Positions 25,719-34,479 of a stretch of DNA of 64,000 bases are shown here, one piece after another (position 1 is the stretch's first letter; each line of letters opens with the position of its first letter). A program made the translations under genes and the position numbers. The DNA is from Nesterenkonia sp. F (GTDB taxonomy: Bacteria; Actinomycetota; Actinomycetes; Actinomycetales; Micrococcaceae). The stretch spans positions 1 through 64,000 of the forward strand of contig NZ_AFRW01000122.1 of assembly GCF_000220985.1 (NCBI RefSeq). The letters are read 5' to 3'. The notes below the pieces were generated by a model. It made no database searches. It was not told the DNA's origin and worked only from the letters and a program-made list of their open reading frames with translations.

Positions 25719-26497
25719 CGGCCCACCCACTGCGGCGCGCGCTTCTCGGCGAAGGCGCGGGCGCCCTCGGCGAAGTCCTCCGACCGGGACAGCTCGGCGA
25801 GCACCTCGCGCTGAGCGGCGAAGGCCTCCGGCTCCGGCAGCCGGTCGGCGGAGCGCACGACCTGCTTCACCCCGGCGAGGGCCAGCGGCGCGTTCGCCGC
25901 GACCTCCTCGGCGAGCTCCAGGGCACCGGCCAGCGCCTCGCCGTCGGGGGTGACCGCATTGATCAGACCCAGCGAGCTGGCGCGGTCGGCCTCGACGCTC
26001 CGTCCGGTCAGCAGCAGCTCCATCGCGAGGTGGTGCGGAATGCGTCGGGGCAGACGGACGGCGCCGCCGCCTCCGGCGAGGAAGCCGCGCCTGACCTCGG
26101 GCAGGGCGAAGGTCGCTCCGGAGGCGGCGACGACCAGGTCGCAGGCCAGCGCCAGCTCGAACCCGCCGCCCAGTGCGTGTCCTTCGACGGCGGCGATCAG
26201 CGGCTTGGCGGTGTCGTGCTCGACGAGCCCGCCGAAGCCGCGGCCCTCCACGGAGGGGGACTCTCCGCGGGCGGCGGCCTTGAGGTCCATGCCGGCGCTG
26301 AAGGTGCCCGCAGCTCCGGTGAGCACGCCGACGCGCAGATCGTCGTCGGCGGTCAGCTCGTCGACGGCGGCCGCGAGGCCGCGCGCGACCTCGGCGTCGA
26401 CGGCATTGCGGGCCTGGGGCCGGTCTATGGTGATGATCAGGATGCCGTCCCGGGCCTCGGTGAGCACCGGGCTGTCGGCAGTGGTCGTGGTGGTCAT
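25715..26497 (-). CDS. Enoyl-CoA hydratase/isomerase family protein
   Basis: A 260-aa crotonase-fold enzyme that adds water to a 2-enoyl-CoA. RPQARNAVDAEV, the oxyanion-hole turn GTFSAGMDLKA and the second loop EGHALGGGFELALACDL are intact. LPEVRRGFLAGGGGAVRLPR carries the usual Glu position. The nearest functional types are crotonobetainyl-CoA or short-chain enoyl-CoA hydratases. Coupled by ATGA overlaps to both neighbours. Confidence 0.88.
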   Translation of the reverse strand: MTTTTTADSPVLTEARDGILIITIDRPQARNAVDAEVARGLAAAVDELTADDDLRVGVLTGAAGTFSAGMDLKAAARGESPSVEGRGFGGLVEHDTAKPLIAAVEGHALGGGFELALACDLVVAASGATFALPEVRRGFLAGGGGAVRLPRRIPHHLAMELLLTGRSVEADRASSLGLINAVTPDGEALAGALELAEEVAANAPLALAGVKQVVRSADRLPEPEAFAAQREVLAELSRSEDFAEGARAFAEKRAPQWVGR

Positions 26498-27681
26498 GCT
26501 GCGCCTCCTTCGAGGGTGTGGTCTGCGATCTCGTCGAGCACGGCGTCGGTGTCCTGACCGGGCTGCGGCGGGTGCAGGCGGATGGTGGCCGGCGTCGCCG
26601 AGAACCTGAAGGGCACGCCGATCCGGCGGTAGCTGCCCTCGGTGGGGTGTTCGGCGAGGTCGAGGAGATGGCCGTCCTGGACATAGGGGTCCTCGGCGGC
26701 CTCGTCGAGCTTCAGCACCGGGCCGACCGGGATGGACTTCTCGCTGCAGACGCGGATCCACTCGGCGGTGGTCAGCGCCGGGGTGACCGACTCGATGAGG
26801 GCGGCGAGATCGGCGCCGTGCGCCGTGGCATCGACGAAGTCGCCGGCGATGCGCGGATCCTCGGCGAGGTCGGGGCGCCCGGCGGCGAGGAAGACGTCGC
26901 GGAAGTTCTGCGGCGTGTACGGCATGATCATCGCCTGGCCGTCCTTCGTCGGGCGGGCGCGGTGACCGGCGTTCATCGAGAGGGTGAAGCCGGTCACGCC
27001 CATGGCGGGCTCGTAGGTCCGGCCCTGCAGATGCTCGACGAGGTTGAAGGCGAGCATCGTGTCGGTCATGGGCACTTCGACCAGCTGGCCCTGCCCCGTG
27101 GCGCGCTGGTGGACCAGAGCGGCGAGAGCCGAGTACGCGATGGTCAGGGCGGAGACTTTGTCCCCGAAGATGCTGGGGAGCACGGCCGGCCGGCCGATGT
27201 CTCCGGCGCGCTGGGCGAGATCGACCAGTCCCGAGGCCGCCTGGACGGTCTCGTCGTAGGCCGCGAGGTCTGCGCGGTCGGAGTCGGGGCGGAAGCCCTG
27301 CGCGTGGGCGTAGATGAGATGGGGGTTGTCCTCGGCCAGGCTGTCGTAGTCCAGGCCGAGCCGCCGGAGCGCCTTGATGCGCATGTTGGTGATGAGGATG
27401 TCGGCGCCGGCGATGAGCTCGCGCGCCCGTGCGGCGCCGTCGTCGTCCTTGAGGTCCAGGGCGACGCTGCGCTTATTGCGATTGACGTTCATCGCCAGCG
27501 GCGTCATGCCCGGGGTCCGGTGGATCGTGCCGAAGCGCACGGTGTCCTTGGGCGACTCGATCTTGATCACGTCGGCACCGAGGTCGCCGAGGATCTGGGC
27601 CGCGTACGGGCCCATCACCACAGTGGCCATATCGATGACGCGGACGCCGGCGAGAGGGCCGGTCTGTGCGGAGGTCGTCAT
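26494..27681 (-). CDS. CaiB/BaiF family CoA-transferase
   Basis: A class III CoA-transferase of 395 aa that activates a carboxylic acid by taking CoA from another acyl-CoA; it is the first gene of the operon. GVRVIDMATVVMGPYAAQIL and LGDLGADVIKIESP open the protein, and QGFRPDSDRADLAAYDETVQ contains the catalytic Asp region. ATG 27681 is chosen because AGGAG lies seven bases upstream, whereas the ATG at 27687 touches it. The operon order (activation, hydration, decarboxylation, dehydrogenations) suggests breakdown of an unsaturated or hydroxy acid. Confidence 0.9.
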   Translation of the reverse strand: MTTSAQTGPLAGVRVIDMATVVMGPYAAQILGDLGADVIKIESPKDTVRFGTIHRTPGMTPLAMNVNRNKRSVALDLKDDDGAARARELIAGADILITNMRIKALRRLGLDYDSLAEDNPHLIYAHAQGFRPDSDRADLAAYDETVQAASGLVDLAQRAGDIGRPAVLPSIFGDKVSALTIAYSALAALVHQRATGQGQLVEVPMTDTMLAFNLVEHLQGRTYEPAMGVTGFTLSMNAGHRARPTKDGQAMIMPYTPQNFRDVFLAAGRPDLAEDPRIAGDFVDATAHGADLAALIESVTPALTTAEWIRVCSEKSIPVGPVLKLDEAAEDPYVQDGHLLDLAEHPTEGSYRRIGVPFRFSATPATIRLHPPQPGQDTDAVLDEIADHTLEGGAA

Positions 27682-27831
27682 GCACATCTCCTGATGTCGG
27701 GAGGGATCTCCGAGCGACTCGATGAGCACGTGGGCAGAGACGCTGCGGCTCGTCGGAGGGAACGCGTGCCCTGCACGGGGCCCGAGCGGGGAGCCGGCCT
27801 GCTGTTCATCGATCCGTCGGCTTCATTGATC

Positions 27832-27870
27832 AGCCTAGACAATCGGGATAGAGCCACCAACGTTTTGGTG
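27832..27870 (-). promoter_or_regulatory. Promoter and operator of the acyl-CoA operon
   Basis: On the minus strand TTGGTG (27860-27855), a 17-bp spacer and TAGGCT (27837-27832) form a promoter. Its -35 is one arm of the palindrome CACCAA-CGTT-TTGGTG (27855-27870). A regulator bound there would contact or exclude polymerase. The transcribed leader is about 145 nt. The LysR protein encoded just upstream is the obvious candidate, though the site is not a classic T-N11-A. Confidence 0.65.
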
Positions 27871-27881
27871 AAACCGAATAG

Positions 27882-27912
27882 AGAAAAACGGCGTGACTGG
27901 ACTGGTCACGCC
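27882..27912 (-). terminator. Rho-independent terminator of the LysR gene
   Basis: On the minus strand GGCGTGAC and GTCACGCC form a perfect 8-bp stem with a 7-nt loop, followed by GTTTTTCTC. It separates the lysR gene from the operon promoter. It is the one classical T-tailed terminator in the window. Confidence 0.88.
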
Positions 27913-28038
27913 GTGGGGAGGAGCGAGACGGGGGAGGGGTATCCGGGATGCGCAGTCGACGGCGGAGCGCGGAGACCCCCCCCGGCGATCACTGCGTTCA
28001 GGCGGATCGCGCCGTGCGGCACGGTCCCGTCGCGGTGT

Positions 28039-28947
28039 TCAGCGGGAGAGGTCGGAGAGTGCCCGACGTGTCGCGTCGATCAGCTCGCGGAGGCCGGGCT
28101 GCTCGTCGAGGCGGTCGTTCCGCCAGATCAGTCCCGTCTGGAGGGTGGCCGGAAGATCGTCGATGGGCAGGACGACGATGTGATCGTTGCGCATCGTGTG
28201 CATGCCGCTGCCCGGATCGAGCATCGAGATGGTGAAGGTGTCGCCGTTCGCGACGACGTCGACGGCGCCGGCGTAGTCGCCCGATTCCAGGCGCACGCGG
28301 CGATGGATGCCGGCGGCCGTCAGCCGAGTCTCCACCTCGTCCCAGTAGTCGGGGAGCATGTGGGCCGGCGGCCGGGCGTAGGTGAATCCGGTCAGCTCAT
28401 GGAGCGACACCGAGGTGCGGTCGGCGAATTCCACGGCCGGGAGCACCGCGCCCAGCGGCTCGCGCAGCAGCTCGGCGACGCCGATGCCCTCGGCGTGGAC
28501 GGGCAGGCGGACCAGTGCCATGGTGAGCTCGCCGCGCTGGACTCCGCCGAGCAGCTCGCGGCTGCCGCCCGGCCAGCGTTTGAGGTCGAGATGCGGTGCG
28601 CAGGCCCGGTCGAAGGCGGTGAGCCGGTCACGCAGGCAGGTGTGGAGTCCCGGCGGAATGCCGAGATAGACCGCGCGCCGTCCCCGGCTGGTGGCCTCCC
28701 GCAGGCGCCAGGGGATGTCGTCGAACCGGCCGAGGACGTCGCGGGCGATCGGCAGCAGCGACGACCCGGCCTCGGTGAGGCCGACGTGGTGCGAGTCGCG
28801 CTCGAACAGCGTGGTGCCGAGCTCGCGCTCGAGGTCGCGCACCCGTTGGCTCAGCGGTGAAGTGGCCATATGGAGACTGCGGGCGGCCCCGGAGAAGCTC
28901 AGATGGTCGGCGACTGCCACGAAGTAGCGCAGGTGGTGGACCTCCAT
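28039..28947 (-). CDS. LysR-family transcriptional regulator
   Basis: A 302-aa LysR regulator. The N-terminal winged helix is clear (HHLRYFVAVADHLSFSGAAR, then LHMATSPLSQRVRDLERELG and LFERDSHHVGLTEAG), followed by an effector-binding domain. It is on the same strand as, and just upstream of, the acyl-CoA operon but has its own terminator, so the two are separate units. It probably senses the pathway substrate. ATG 28947 is the first codon consistent with the family N-terminus. Confidence 0.9.
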   Translation of the reverse strand: MEVHHLRYFVAVADHLSFSGAARSLHMATSPLSQRVRDLERELGTTLFERDSHHVGLTEAGSSLLPIARDVLGRFDDIPWRLREATSRGRRAVYLGIPPGLHTCLRDRLTAFDRACAPHLDLKRWPGGSRELLGGVQRGELTMALVRLPVHAEGIGVAELLREPLGAVLPAVEFADRTSVSLHELTGFTYARPPAHMLPDYWDEVETRLTAAGIHRRVRLESGDYAGAVDVVANGDTFTISMLDPGSGMHTMRNDHIVVLPIDDLPATLQTGLIWRNDRLDEQPGLRELIDATRRALSDLSR

Positions 28948-29150
28948 CGCGCCACAGCGTACGCCGGTGACCTGGTGCTCCGCTGAGTGCGCCGCGGACA
29001 CGTCGGCCGCCGCATCGGCCGGTGAATCTCCGGCAAGATGACCGGCCGGCTGCTGGGACGCATCTTCCACTGACGCGAGACTCGACCGTGCGGTCTGTGC
29101 GATGGTGACGTGTGCGCACACTGCCATGGACGCCGTGGGGAGGGGAGCGA

Positions 29151-29402
29151 GTGCTGAGCGACGATGGCCGTGCCCTGCTGCTGCGGGCTGCCGAGCTGGT
29201 GGTGATGACCCAGTTCGGCTCGACGTCCATGCTGCAGCGGAAGCTCGACGTCAGCTACACCGATGCCGCGTGGCTCATGGAGACCATGGAATCTCATGGG
29301 GTGGTCGGGCGCGTCCAGGAACCCAGACCTCGTGAGGTGATGGTCCCTGTCGACGAGCTCGCGAGCACGCTCGACCGCCTCAAACGTGATGGGGGCGCGT
29401 GA
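29151..29402 (+). CDS. Free-standing FtsK-gamma-like winged-helix protein
   Basis: An 83-aa protein that matches only the C-terminal gamma domain of the FtsK/SpoIIIE translocase: LLLRAAELVVMTQFGSTSML, QRKLDVSYTDAAWLMETME, SHGVVG, then PREVMVP. In FtsK this winged helix reads polarity sequences in DNA. Here the motor is absent, and the recognition helix reads YTDAAWLMETME where FtsK typically has YNRAARIIEQME, so the usual contacts are lost. GTG 29151 follows GGGGAGGGG. It is likely a small DNA-binding or regulatory protein; role unknown. Confidence 0.75.
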   Translation: MLSDDGRALLLRAAELVVMTQFGSTSMLQRKLDVSYTDAAWLMETMESHGVVGRVQEPRPREVMVPVDELASTLDRLKRDGGA

Positions 29403-29475
29403 CTGCCGATGCCTCGCCGCCTGACGTCCGGCGAGCGGCTCGACGTGCCAGGTGTACGTACCTCGGACAGAGATA

Positions 29476-29513
29476 AGGCCGGCTGATCAGGAAGCGTCCT
29501 GGTCAGCCGGCCT
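29476..29513. terminator. Strong 17-bp hairpin between FtsK-gamma gene and tRNA-Thr
   Basis: The arms 29476-29492 and 29497-29513 are inverted with one mismatch (a G-U pair in one direction) and a 4-nt loop. It lies between convergent transcripts and can end both. Confidence 0.7.
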
Positions 29514-29518
29514 GTCGG

Positions 29519-29590
29519 AGCCGCCTATCGGATTCGAACCGATGACCTATTCATTACGAGTGAATCGCTCTACCCCTGAGCTAAGGCGGC
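29519..29590 (-). tRNA. tRNA-Thr (anticodon CGU)
   Basis: A 72-nt cloverleaf on the minus strand. The acceptor stem is GCCGCCT/AGGCGGC, the D arm holds TAGCTCAGGGGTAGAGC, the anticodon loop is CTCGTAA with CGT, and the T loop is GGTTCGAATCC. CCA is not encoded. Confidence 0.95.
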
Positions 29591-29715
29591 CTGTGCGTTC
29601 CGGCCCGTTGAGCGCCGCACGCGCGATCCACCAGTGTACTGGGACGCTCTGAGGTGGTCAAAACGACGCTCGACCGTGCCCTGGGCCGCCGCGCGTCTGT
29701 CGGCGAGCCTCGGGG

Positions 29716-31692
29716 TCAGGCCCTGCTGTCGCCGGGGCGCGGCAGGCGCCGTCGTCCGCCGTCGGAGCCTGTCGCCGCCTGTGACGACGACCGCGACGCC
29801 GAGCCGGCGCCGGTGCGCTCACCGGGCTTGCGCTGCGGCAGGAACGTCATCATCAGCGCCTCCATCGCCAGCTGCGGCGGCACGTTCTGTCCGATCCGCC
29901 TGCGGGCGGCGCCGATCGCGTCCAGACAGCCCAGTGCCTGCTCGGCGGTCATCGTGTCGGCGTGCCGGGTGAGGTCATCGCGCATGTGCTCGTTGATCAG
30001 CTCGACCTCGGCGCCGAGCTGCAGGCTCAGCAGGTCCCGGAAGACCGCGGTCAGGTCGATCAGCGAACGGTCCAGCGCATCGGCGACCGCCCGCTTCGAC
30101 CGTCGGGTGTGGTCCTCCTCGAGCCGCTTGAACTGGCTGCGCAGCTTCGGCGGGATCTTCTCCTCCGGATCCAGGCCGAGCGATCGGCGCAGCGCGGACT
30201 GCTCGGCCTCCAGCCGCGCCGAAGACTCCGCCTCGGCATCGGCCTGGTTCATCTCCACCAGCTTCGCCGCGGCCTGGACGGCGTCGGAGGAGGTGCGCAC
30301 GCGCAGCGGCAGCGAGACCACGTCCTCGCGGCGCCGTCGGACCTCGGCGTCCTGGGCCAGGCGTCGGGCGACGCCCACATGATTCTGCGCCACCCGTGCG
30401 GCGAAGTGCGCCTGCTCGGCGTCGAGCCCGTCTCGGGCGACCAGCAGCGCGGCCACCGCGTCCGACGGCGGGATGCGCAGGTTCGCGTGCCGGCAGCGCG
30501 AGCGGATGGTCACCAGCACGTCGGCCGGGCTCGGTGCGCAGAGGATCCAGATGGTGTGCGGCGGCGGCTCCTCGATGGCCTTGAGCAGCACGTTGGTCGC
30601 CCGCTCGGTCATCCGGTCGGCGTCCTCGACGACGATCACCCGCCAGCGTCCGCCCTGCGGTCGGTCCTGGGCGGCGGTGATGAGTTCACGGACGTCCTCG
30701 ATCCGGTAGCTGACACTCTCGGTGGAGACGACCTTCACCGACGGATGGGAGGAGCCGGTGATCAGTCGACAGGTCCGGCAGGTGCCGCAGCCGCGTCCCT
30801 CCGGATCGGAGACTTCGCAGTTCAGCGCCGCGGCGAAGGCCCGCGCGGCGTTGGAACGTCCGGAGCCGGGCGGGCCGGTGAACAGCCAGGCGTGTGCCGG
30901 AGTCTGCGAGCCGGCCGCAGTGCGCAGCTGCTCGACGACGGCCTGCTGGCCGACCAGCTCGCCGAAGACGCCGGCGGCGGGGTCTTCGGCGACCGGCGCG
31001 TCGGCGGTCGTCGCGGCGGGGGAGGGACGGGCAGTCATGGGGAGGTCCTGGGTGGTGGACAGCAGGGCGGCGACGTGCTCGCGCACGCTGCGGTGCAGGG
31101 TCTCGGGGTCGACGGCGGCGTCGAGGACCGCGTAGCGGTGCGGCGCGGCCGCGGCGCGGTCCCGGAACGCCGCGCGCAGTCGGGCGTGGAAGTCCTCGGA
31201 GGATGACTCGATCCGGTCGCCGTCGTCGGCGTCGCGGGCGCTCCGACGTGCCCGGGAGACCTCGGCGTCGACGTCGAGCAGGAGCGTCAGGTCCGGCTGC
31301 AGTCCGGCGGTGGCCCACTCGTTGAGCGTGGCGATCTCCTCGGCGCCGAGCTCGCGGCCGACGCCCTGGTACGCCACCGAGGAGTCGATGTAGCGGTCGC
31401 AGAGCACCACTGTGCCCGCCTCCAGGGCCGGGACGATCCGCTGGGTGACGTGCGCCGAGCGGGAGGCGGCGAAGATCAGCGCCTCGGTGCGCGGGTCGAT
31501 CTCCCCGCGGCCGTGCTCGAGCACCATCCGGCGCAGCTCCTCGCCGACGACGGTGCCGCCCGGCTCCCGCGTGCGGTCCACCGGCACGCCACGTTCCTCC
31601 AGCCAGGCCTGCAGCAGGTCCAGCTGAGTGGTCTTCCCGGCGCCGTCGCCGCCCTCGACGACGATGAACACGCCCCGCTCATGTCCAGTCAC
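29716..31692 (-). CDS. tmk-holB: Thymidylate kinase fused in frame to DNA polymerase III delta' subunit
   Basis: One 658-codon frame holds two proteins. Residues 1-215 are dTMP kinase (Walker A GGDGAGKT 14-21, DRY 99-101, TREPGG at 41), making dTDP. From about 240 the chain is the clamp-loader subunit delta' (P-loop GPPGSGRS 273-280 with Arg for Lys, four zinc-ligand Cys 292-308, SRC motif, C-terminal collar). No stop lies between. ATG 31038 (Met219, preceded by AGGA) could give a separate HolB by internal initiation. GTG 31692 is 6 nt after TAGGCT with no Shine-Dalgarno, probably leaderless. Elsewhere tmk and holB are usually adjacent but separate. Confidence 0.9.
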   Translation of the reverse strand: MTGHERGVFIVVEGGDGAGKTTQLDLLQAWLEERGVPVDRTREPGGTVVGEELRRMVLEHGRGEIDPRTEALIFAASRSAHVTQRIVPALEAGTVVLCDRYIDSSVAYQGVGRELGAEEIATLNEWATAGLQPDLTLLLDVDAEVSRARRSARDADDGDRIESSSEDFHARLRAAFRDRAAAAPHRYAVLDAAVDPETLHRSVREHVAALLSTTQDLPMTARPSPAATTADAPVAEDPAAGVFGELVGQQAVVEQLRTAAGSQTPAHAWLFTGPPGSGRSNAARAFAAALNCEVSDPEGRGCGTCRTCRLITGSSHPSVKVVSTESVSYRIEDVRELITAAQDRPQGGRWRVIVVEDADRMTERATNVLLKAIEEPPPHTIWILCAPSPADVLVTIRSRCRHANLRIPPSDAVAALLVARDGLDAEQAHFAARVAQNHVGVARRLAQDAEVRRRREDVVSLPLRVRTSSDAVQAAAKLVEMNQADAEAESSARLEAEQSALRRSLGLDPEEKIPPKLRSQFKRLEEDHTRRSKRAVADALDRSLIDLTAVFRDLLSLQLGAEVELINEHMRDDLTRHADTMTAEQALGCLDAIGAARRRIGQNVPPQLAMEALMMTFLPQRKPGERTGAGSASRSSSQAATGSDGGRRRLPRPGDSRA

Positions 31693-31827
31693 GCCCTCAG
31701 CCTATCGGCCCGACGAGGCAGCACCCACCGACCGGCGACGCCCGGCGGACCGTGCTCGGCGTCTCACACTGCGGGCATGACCGTCCTCCCCGGCGCGGCC
31801 CGGCGGAGCTGGACTAGGGTGGCCGAC
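31693..31827. promoter_or_regulatory. Divergent promoters of tmk-holB and trans-sulfuration gene
   Basis: TAGGCT on the minus strand (31704-31699) is 6 nt before the tmk GTG. TAGGGT on the plus strand (31815-31820) is 7 nt before the GTG at 31828. Both genes appear leaderless. Confidence 0.55.
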
Positions 31828-33192
31828 GTGGAGAACGCCTCGAACAGCTCGCCGATGAACAGCCAGCACCCGCACCGCCCGACGTCCGACGCCGCCGAGC
31901 ATGCGGTCGCCGGCCATCACCCGCACACCTACGTGGTCTCGGCCGGCCGCGGCGGCCCCGACGGCGACCCGCATACCCCGGGCGCCTCCGGCGTGCCGGT
32001 CAACGCCCCGGTCGACTTCTCCTCGACCTACAGCTACCGGCCCGACGACGACGGCGGACGCGTCTATGCCCGCGAGGGCATGCCGGCGTGGGAGCCGCTG
32101 GAGGAGCTGCTGGCCCACCTGGAGGGCGGCACGCGCAGCACATGGAGCGGCGAAGGCTTCGTCGCCACCGAGCAGCAGACTGCGCTTCAGGTGCCGCCGG
32201 CGCTGCTCTTCGGCTCCGGCATGGCCGCCATCGCCGCCGTGGTGCACCTGCTGCCCATCGGCGGGCACATCATCCTGCCGCGGCACAGCTACAACGGCAC
32301 CTCCGCGCTGGTGGACGAGCTCGCCGCCGAGGGACGGCTGACCGCCCATCGGGTCGACATCGCCGACACCGAGGCGGTGCAGACCACGCTGGCCGACGTC
32401 GCCACCCTCGCCCAGGCGCAACAGGCTCCGGTGATGCTCTGGGCCGAGTCGCCGACGAACCCGATGCTCGAGGTCGCCGACCTGCCCGCGCTGCTGGCCG
32501 AAGCCCGACGGCGCGGGGTGCTGACCGCCGTCGACAACACCTTCGCCACGCCGCTGCGCCAGCGGCCGCTGCAGCACGGCGCCGACGTCGTGGTGCACTC
32601 GGTGACGAAGTTCCTGGCCGGCCACTCCGATCTGGTGATGGGCGCGGTGGTGGCGGCCGACCCGCAGCTGCGCGAGCGGCTGCGACGCCGCCGCAGCCTC
32701 CACGGCGCCGTCCCCGGCCCGATGGAGGTCTTCCTCGCCCTGCGCGGCGTCCGCACGCTGGCCGTCCGGCTCGACGCCGCCGAGGCCAACGCCGCCGAGC
32801 TGGCCACCCGGCTGGAGCAGCTGGCCGCCTCCGGCGAGACGCGGCTGCAGTCGGTGAGCTACCCCGGGCTCGCCTCGCACCCGCAGCATGAGCGGGCGGC
32901 ACGGCAGCTGAGCGGCTTCGGCGCGATCATCGCGCTGCACCTGCCCGACGTCACCGCCGCCGATGCGGTGCTCTCCGCCCTGCGGGTCTGGACGCCGGCC
33001 ACCAGCCTGGGCGGGGTGGAGTCGCTGGCCGAGCGGCGCCGTCGCCACGGCGGCGAGCCGGACACGGTGCCCGAGGGGCTGATCCGACTGTCGGTGGGCA
33101 TCGAGCATGTCGACGATCTGCACGCCGATCTGGTCCAGGCTCTGCGGCTGGCCGGCGGCGTCCGCCCGGACATTGCCACCGAGACCCGGTAG
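31828..33192 (+). CDS. Cystathionine gamma-synthase/lyase family PLP enzyme
   Basis: A 454-aa trans-sulfuration enzyme. The pyridoxal phosphate lysine is in [52 protein letters not shown] and the C-terminal [13 protein letters not shown] are also typical. It makes or breaks cystathionine (or cleaves methionine); the motifs do not settle which. About 45 N-terminal residues (His/Pro-rich) are unrelated to the fold, and Met10 is an alternative start. GTG 31828 is preceded by TAGGGT at 7 nt and lacks a Shine-Dalgarno. Confidence 0.85.
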   Translation: MENASNSSPMNSQHPHRPTSDAAEHAVAGHHPHTYVVSAGRGGPDGDPHTPGASGVPVNAPVDFSSTYSYRPDDDGGRVYAREGMPAWEPLEELLAHLEGGTRSTWSGEGFVATEQQTALQVPPALLFGSGMAAIAAVVHLLPIGGHIILPRHSYNGTSALVDELAAEGRLTAHRVDIADTEAVQTTLADVATLAQAQQAPVMLWAESPTNPMLEVADLPALLAEARRRGVLTAVDNTFATPLRQRPLQHGADVVVHSVTKFLAGHSDLVMGAVVAADPQLRERLRRRRSLHGAVPGPMEVFLALRGVRTLAVRLDAAEANAAELATRLEQLAASGETRLQSVSYPGLASHPQHERAARQLSGFGAIIALHLPDVTAADAVLSALRVWTPATSLGGVESLAERRRRHGGEPDTVPEGLIRLSVGIEHVDDLHADLVQALRLAGGVRPDIATETR

Positions 33193-33202
33193 CATCGAGA
33201 GC

Positions 33203-33529
33203 ATGAACGCCACCTACGCCCTCAGCGGGATCTGGTATGCCGTCCTCCTCGCGGAGCGGTGGATCTTCCTCGCCTTCGCCGTGGTCTGCCTGGTGGTCGC
33301 GCTCATCGCGCTGGCCAAGTGTCTGCCGAAGAACGCCCAGCGCTTCGACATCGCGTTCAAGCGCACCAAAGGCTTCTGGCTGGGCATGACCGGCGGCGCC
33401 TCGGCGCTCTGCCTGATCGGCGCCTATTCGCAGGCCTTCGGCGGCCCCTTCGGCTTCCTCTTCCCGGTGATCGGCGCCTGCATGGCCGCCGTCTACCTGG
33501 CCGACGTCAACCCGGACGTCTCCGAATAG
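33203..33529 (+). CDS. DUF2516-family membrane protein
   Basis: A 108-aa actinobacterial membrane protein with three hydrophobic helices and KCLPKNAQRFDIAFKRTKGF between the first two, typical of DUF2516. Function unknown. The -10 box TAGCAT (33190-33195) overlaps the stop codon of the preceding gene, and ATG 33203 follows 7 nt later with no Shine-Dalgarno, so it probably has its own leaderless transcript. Confidence 0.8.
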   Translation: MNATYALSGIWYAVLLAERWIFLAFAVVCLVVALIALAKCLPKNAQRFDIAFKRTKGFWLGMTGGASALCLIGAYSQAFGGPFGFLFPVIGACMAAVYLADVNPDVSE

Positions 33530-33607
33530 CCGGCCCCCCGGACCGCACGCCCACCCCCCCCGGACCGCACACCCGGACCGTACACACTGAAAGGACCTCG
33601 CCGTCAG

Positions 33608-34354
33608 ATGAGCTATGACCTCATTCTGCTCCGCCATGGGCAGAGCGACTGGAACGAGAAGAACCTCTTCACCGGGTGGGTGGACGTCCCGCTCACCGAG
33701 AAGGGCCGCACCGAGGCCGCCCGCGGCGGCGAGCTGCTGGCCGAGCACGACCTGCTGCCCGACGTCGTCCACACCTCGCTGCTGCAGCGGGCGATCACCA
33801 CAGCTCACCTGGCGCTGGAGACCGCCGACCGGCTGTGGATCCCGGTGACGCGCGACTGGCGGCTCAACGAGCGCCACTACGGCGCGCTGCAGGGCAAGGA
33901 CAAGGCCCAGACCCTGGAGACCTACGGCGAGGACCAGTTCATGACCTGGCGCCGCTCCTACGACACCCCGCCGCCGGAGCTGGACGCCGACGACGAGTAC
34001 TCGCAGGTCGGCGACCCGCGGTACGCCGACCTCGGCGACGCCGTGCCGCGCACCGAGTGCCTGAAGGACGTCGTCGAGCGTTTCCTGCCCTACTGGGAGT
34101 CTTCGGTGATCCCGGATCTGAAGGCCGGCAAGAAGGTCCTGCTGGCCGCGCACGGCAACTCGCTGCGCGCGCTGGTGAAGTACCTCGACGGCGTCAGCGA
34201 CGAGGACATCGCCGGGCTGAACATCCCCACCGGCATCCCGCTGCACTACCGGCTGGACGAGAACTTCGCCCCGCTCAACCCCGGCGGCACCTATCTGGAC
34301 CCGGAGGCGGCGAAGGACGCCATCCAGGCGGTGGCGAACCAGGGCAAGAAATAG
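33608..34354 (+). CDS. gpmA: 2,3-bisphosphoglycerate-dependent phosphoglycerate mutase
   Basis: It interconverts 3- and 2-phosphoglycerate in glycolysis and gluconeogenesis. The 248-aa protein opens with [20 protein letters not shown], where His is phosphorylated. It also has [16 protein letters not shown] and [16 protein letters not shown] with the second active-site His. ATG 33608 follows AAAGGA at a rather long spacing of about 12 nt. The upstream gap (33535-33590) contains three short repeats around CCGGACCG. The gpmA-phoU-senX3-regX3 order is conserved in actinobacteria. Confidence 0.97.
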   Translation: MSYDLILLRHGQSDWNEKNLFTGWVDVPLTEKGRTEAARGGELLAEHDLLPDVVHTSLLQRAITTAHLALETADRLWIPVTRDWRLNERHYGALQGKDKAQTLETYGEDQFMTWRRSYDTPPPELDADDEYSQVGDPRYADLGDAVPRTECLKDVVERFLPYWESSVIPDLKAGKKVLLAAHGNSLRALVKYLDGVSDEDIAGLNIPTGIPLHYRLDENFAPLNPGGTYLDPEAAKDAIQAVANQGKK

Positions 34355-34378
34355 CGGCCCGCAGCCACTGAGCACGCA

Positions 34379-34448
34379 TCGAGCGGGGGATCTCTCGCCG
34401 TCCGGTGCCGGCCAGACCGGCCGGGACGGCGAGAGATCCCCCGCTCGA
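34379..34448. repeat. 25-bp perfect inverted repeat between gpmA and phoU
   Basis: Arms 34379-34403 and 34424-34448 are exact inverted copies. The 20-bp spacer itself holds an inner GCCGG/CCGGC stem. Outside the arms, GCACG and CGTGC extend the pairing after a small bulge. It sits between convergent genes, so it may be a two-way terminator, but it is far longer than the 8-17-bp hairpins found at other gene ends here and could be a repetitive palindromic element. Confidence 0.85.
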
Positions 34449-34479
34449 CGTGCATGAGGCTGGGGGAGGAGTGCTCAGC

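Noticed and set aside
27975-27982. A run of eight C between lysR and its terminator as a phase-variable switch
   Set aside because: It is not within a coding frame or between promoter elements, so length changes would have no obvious effect.
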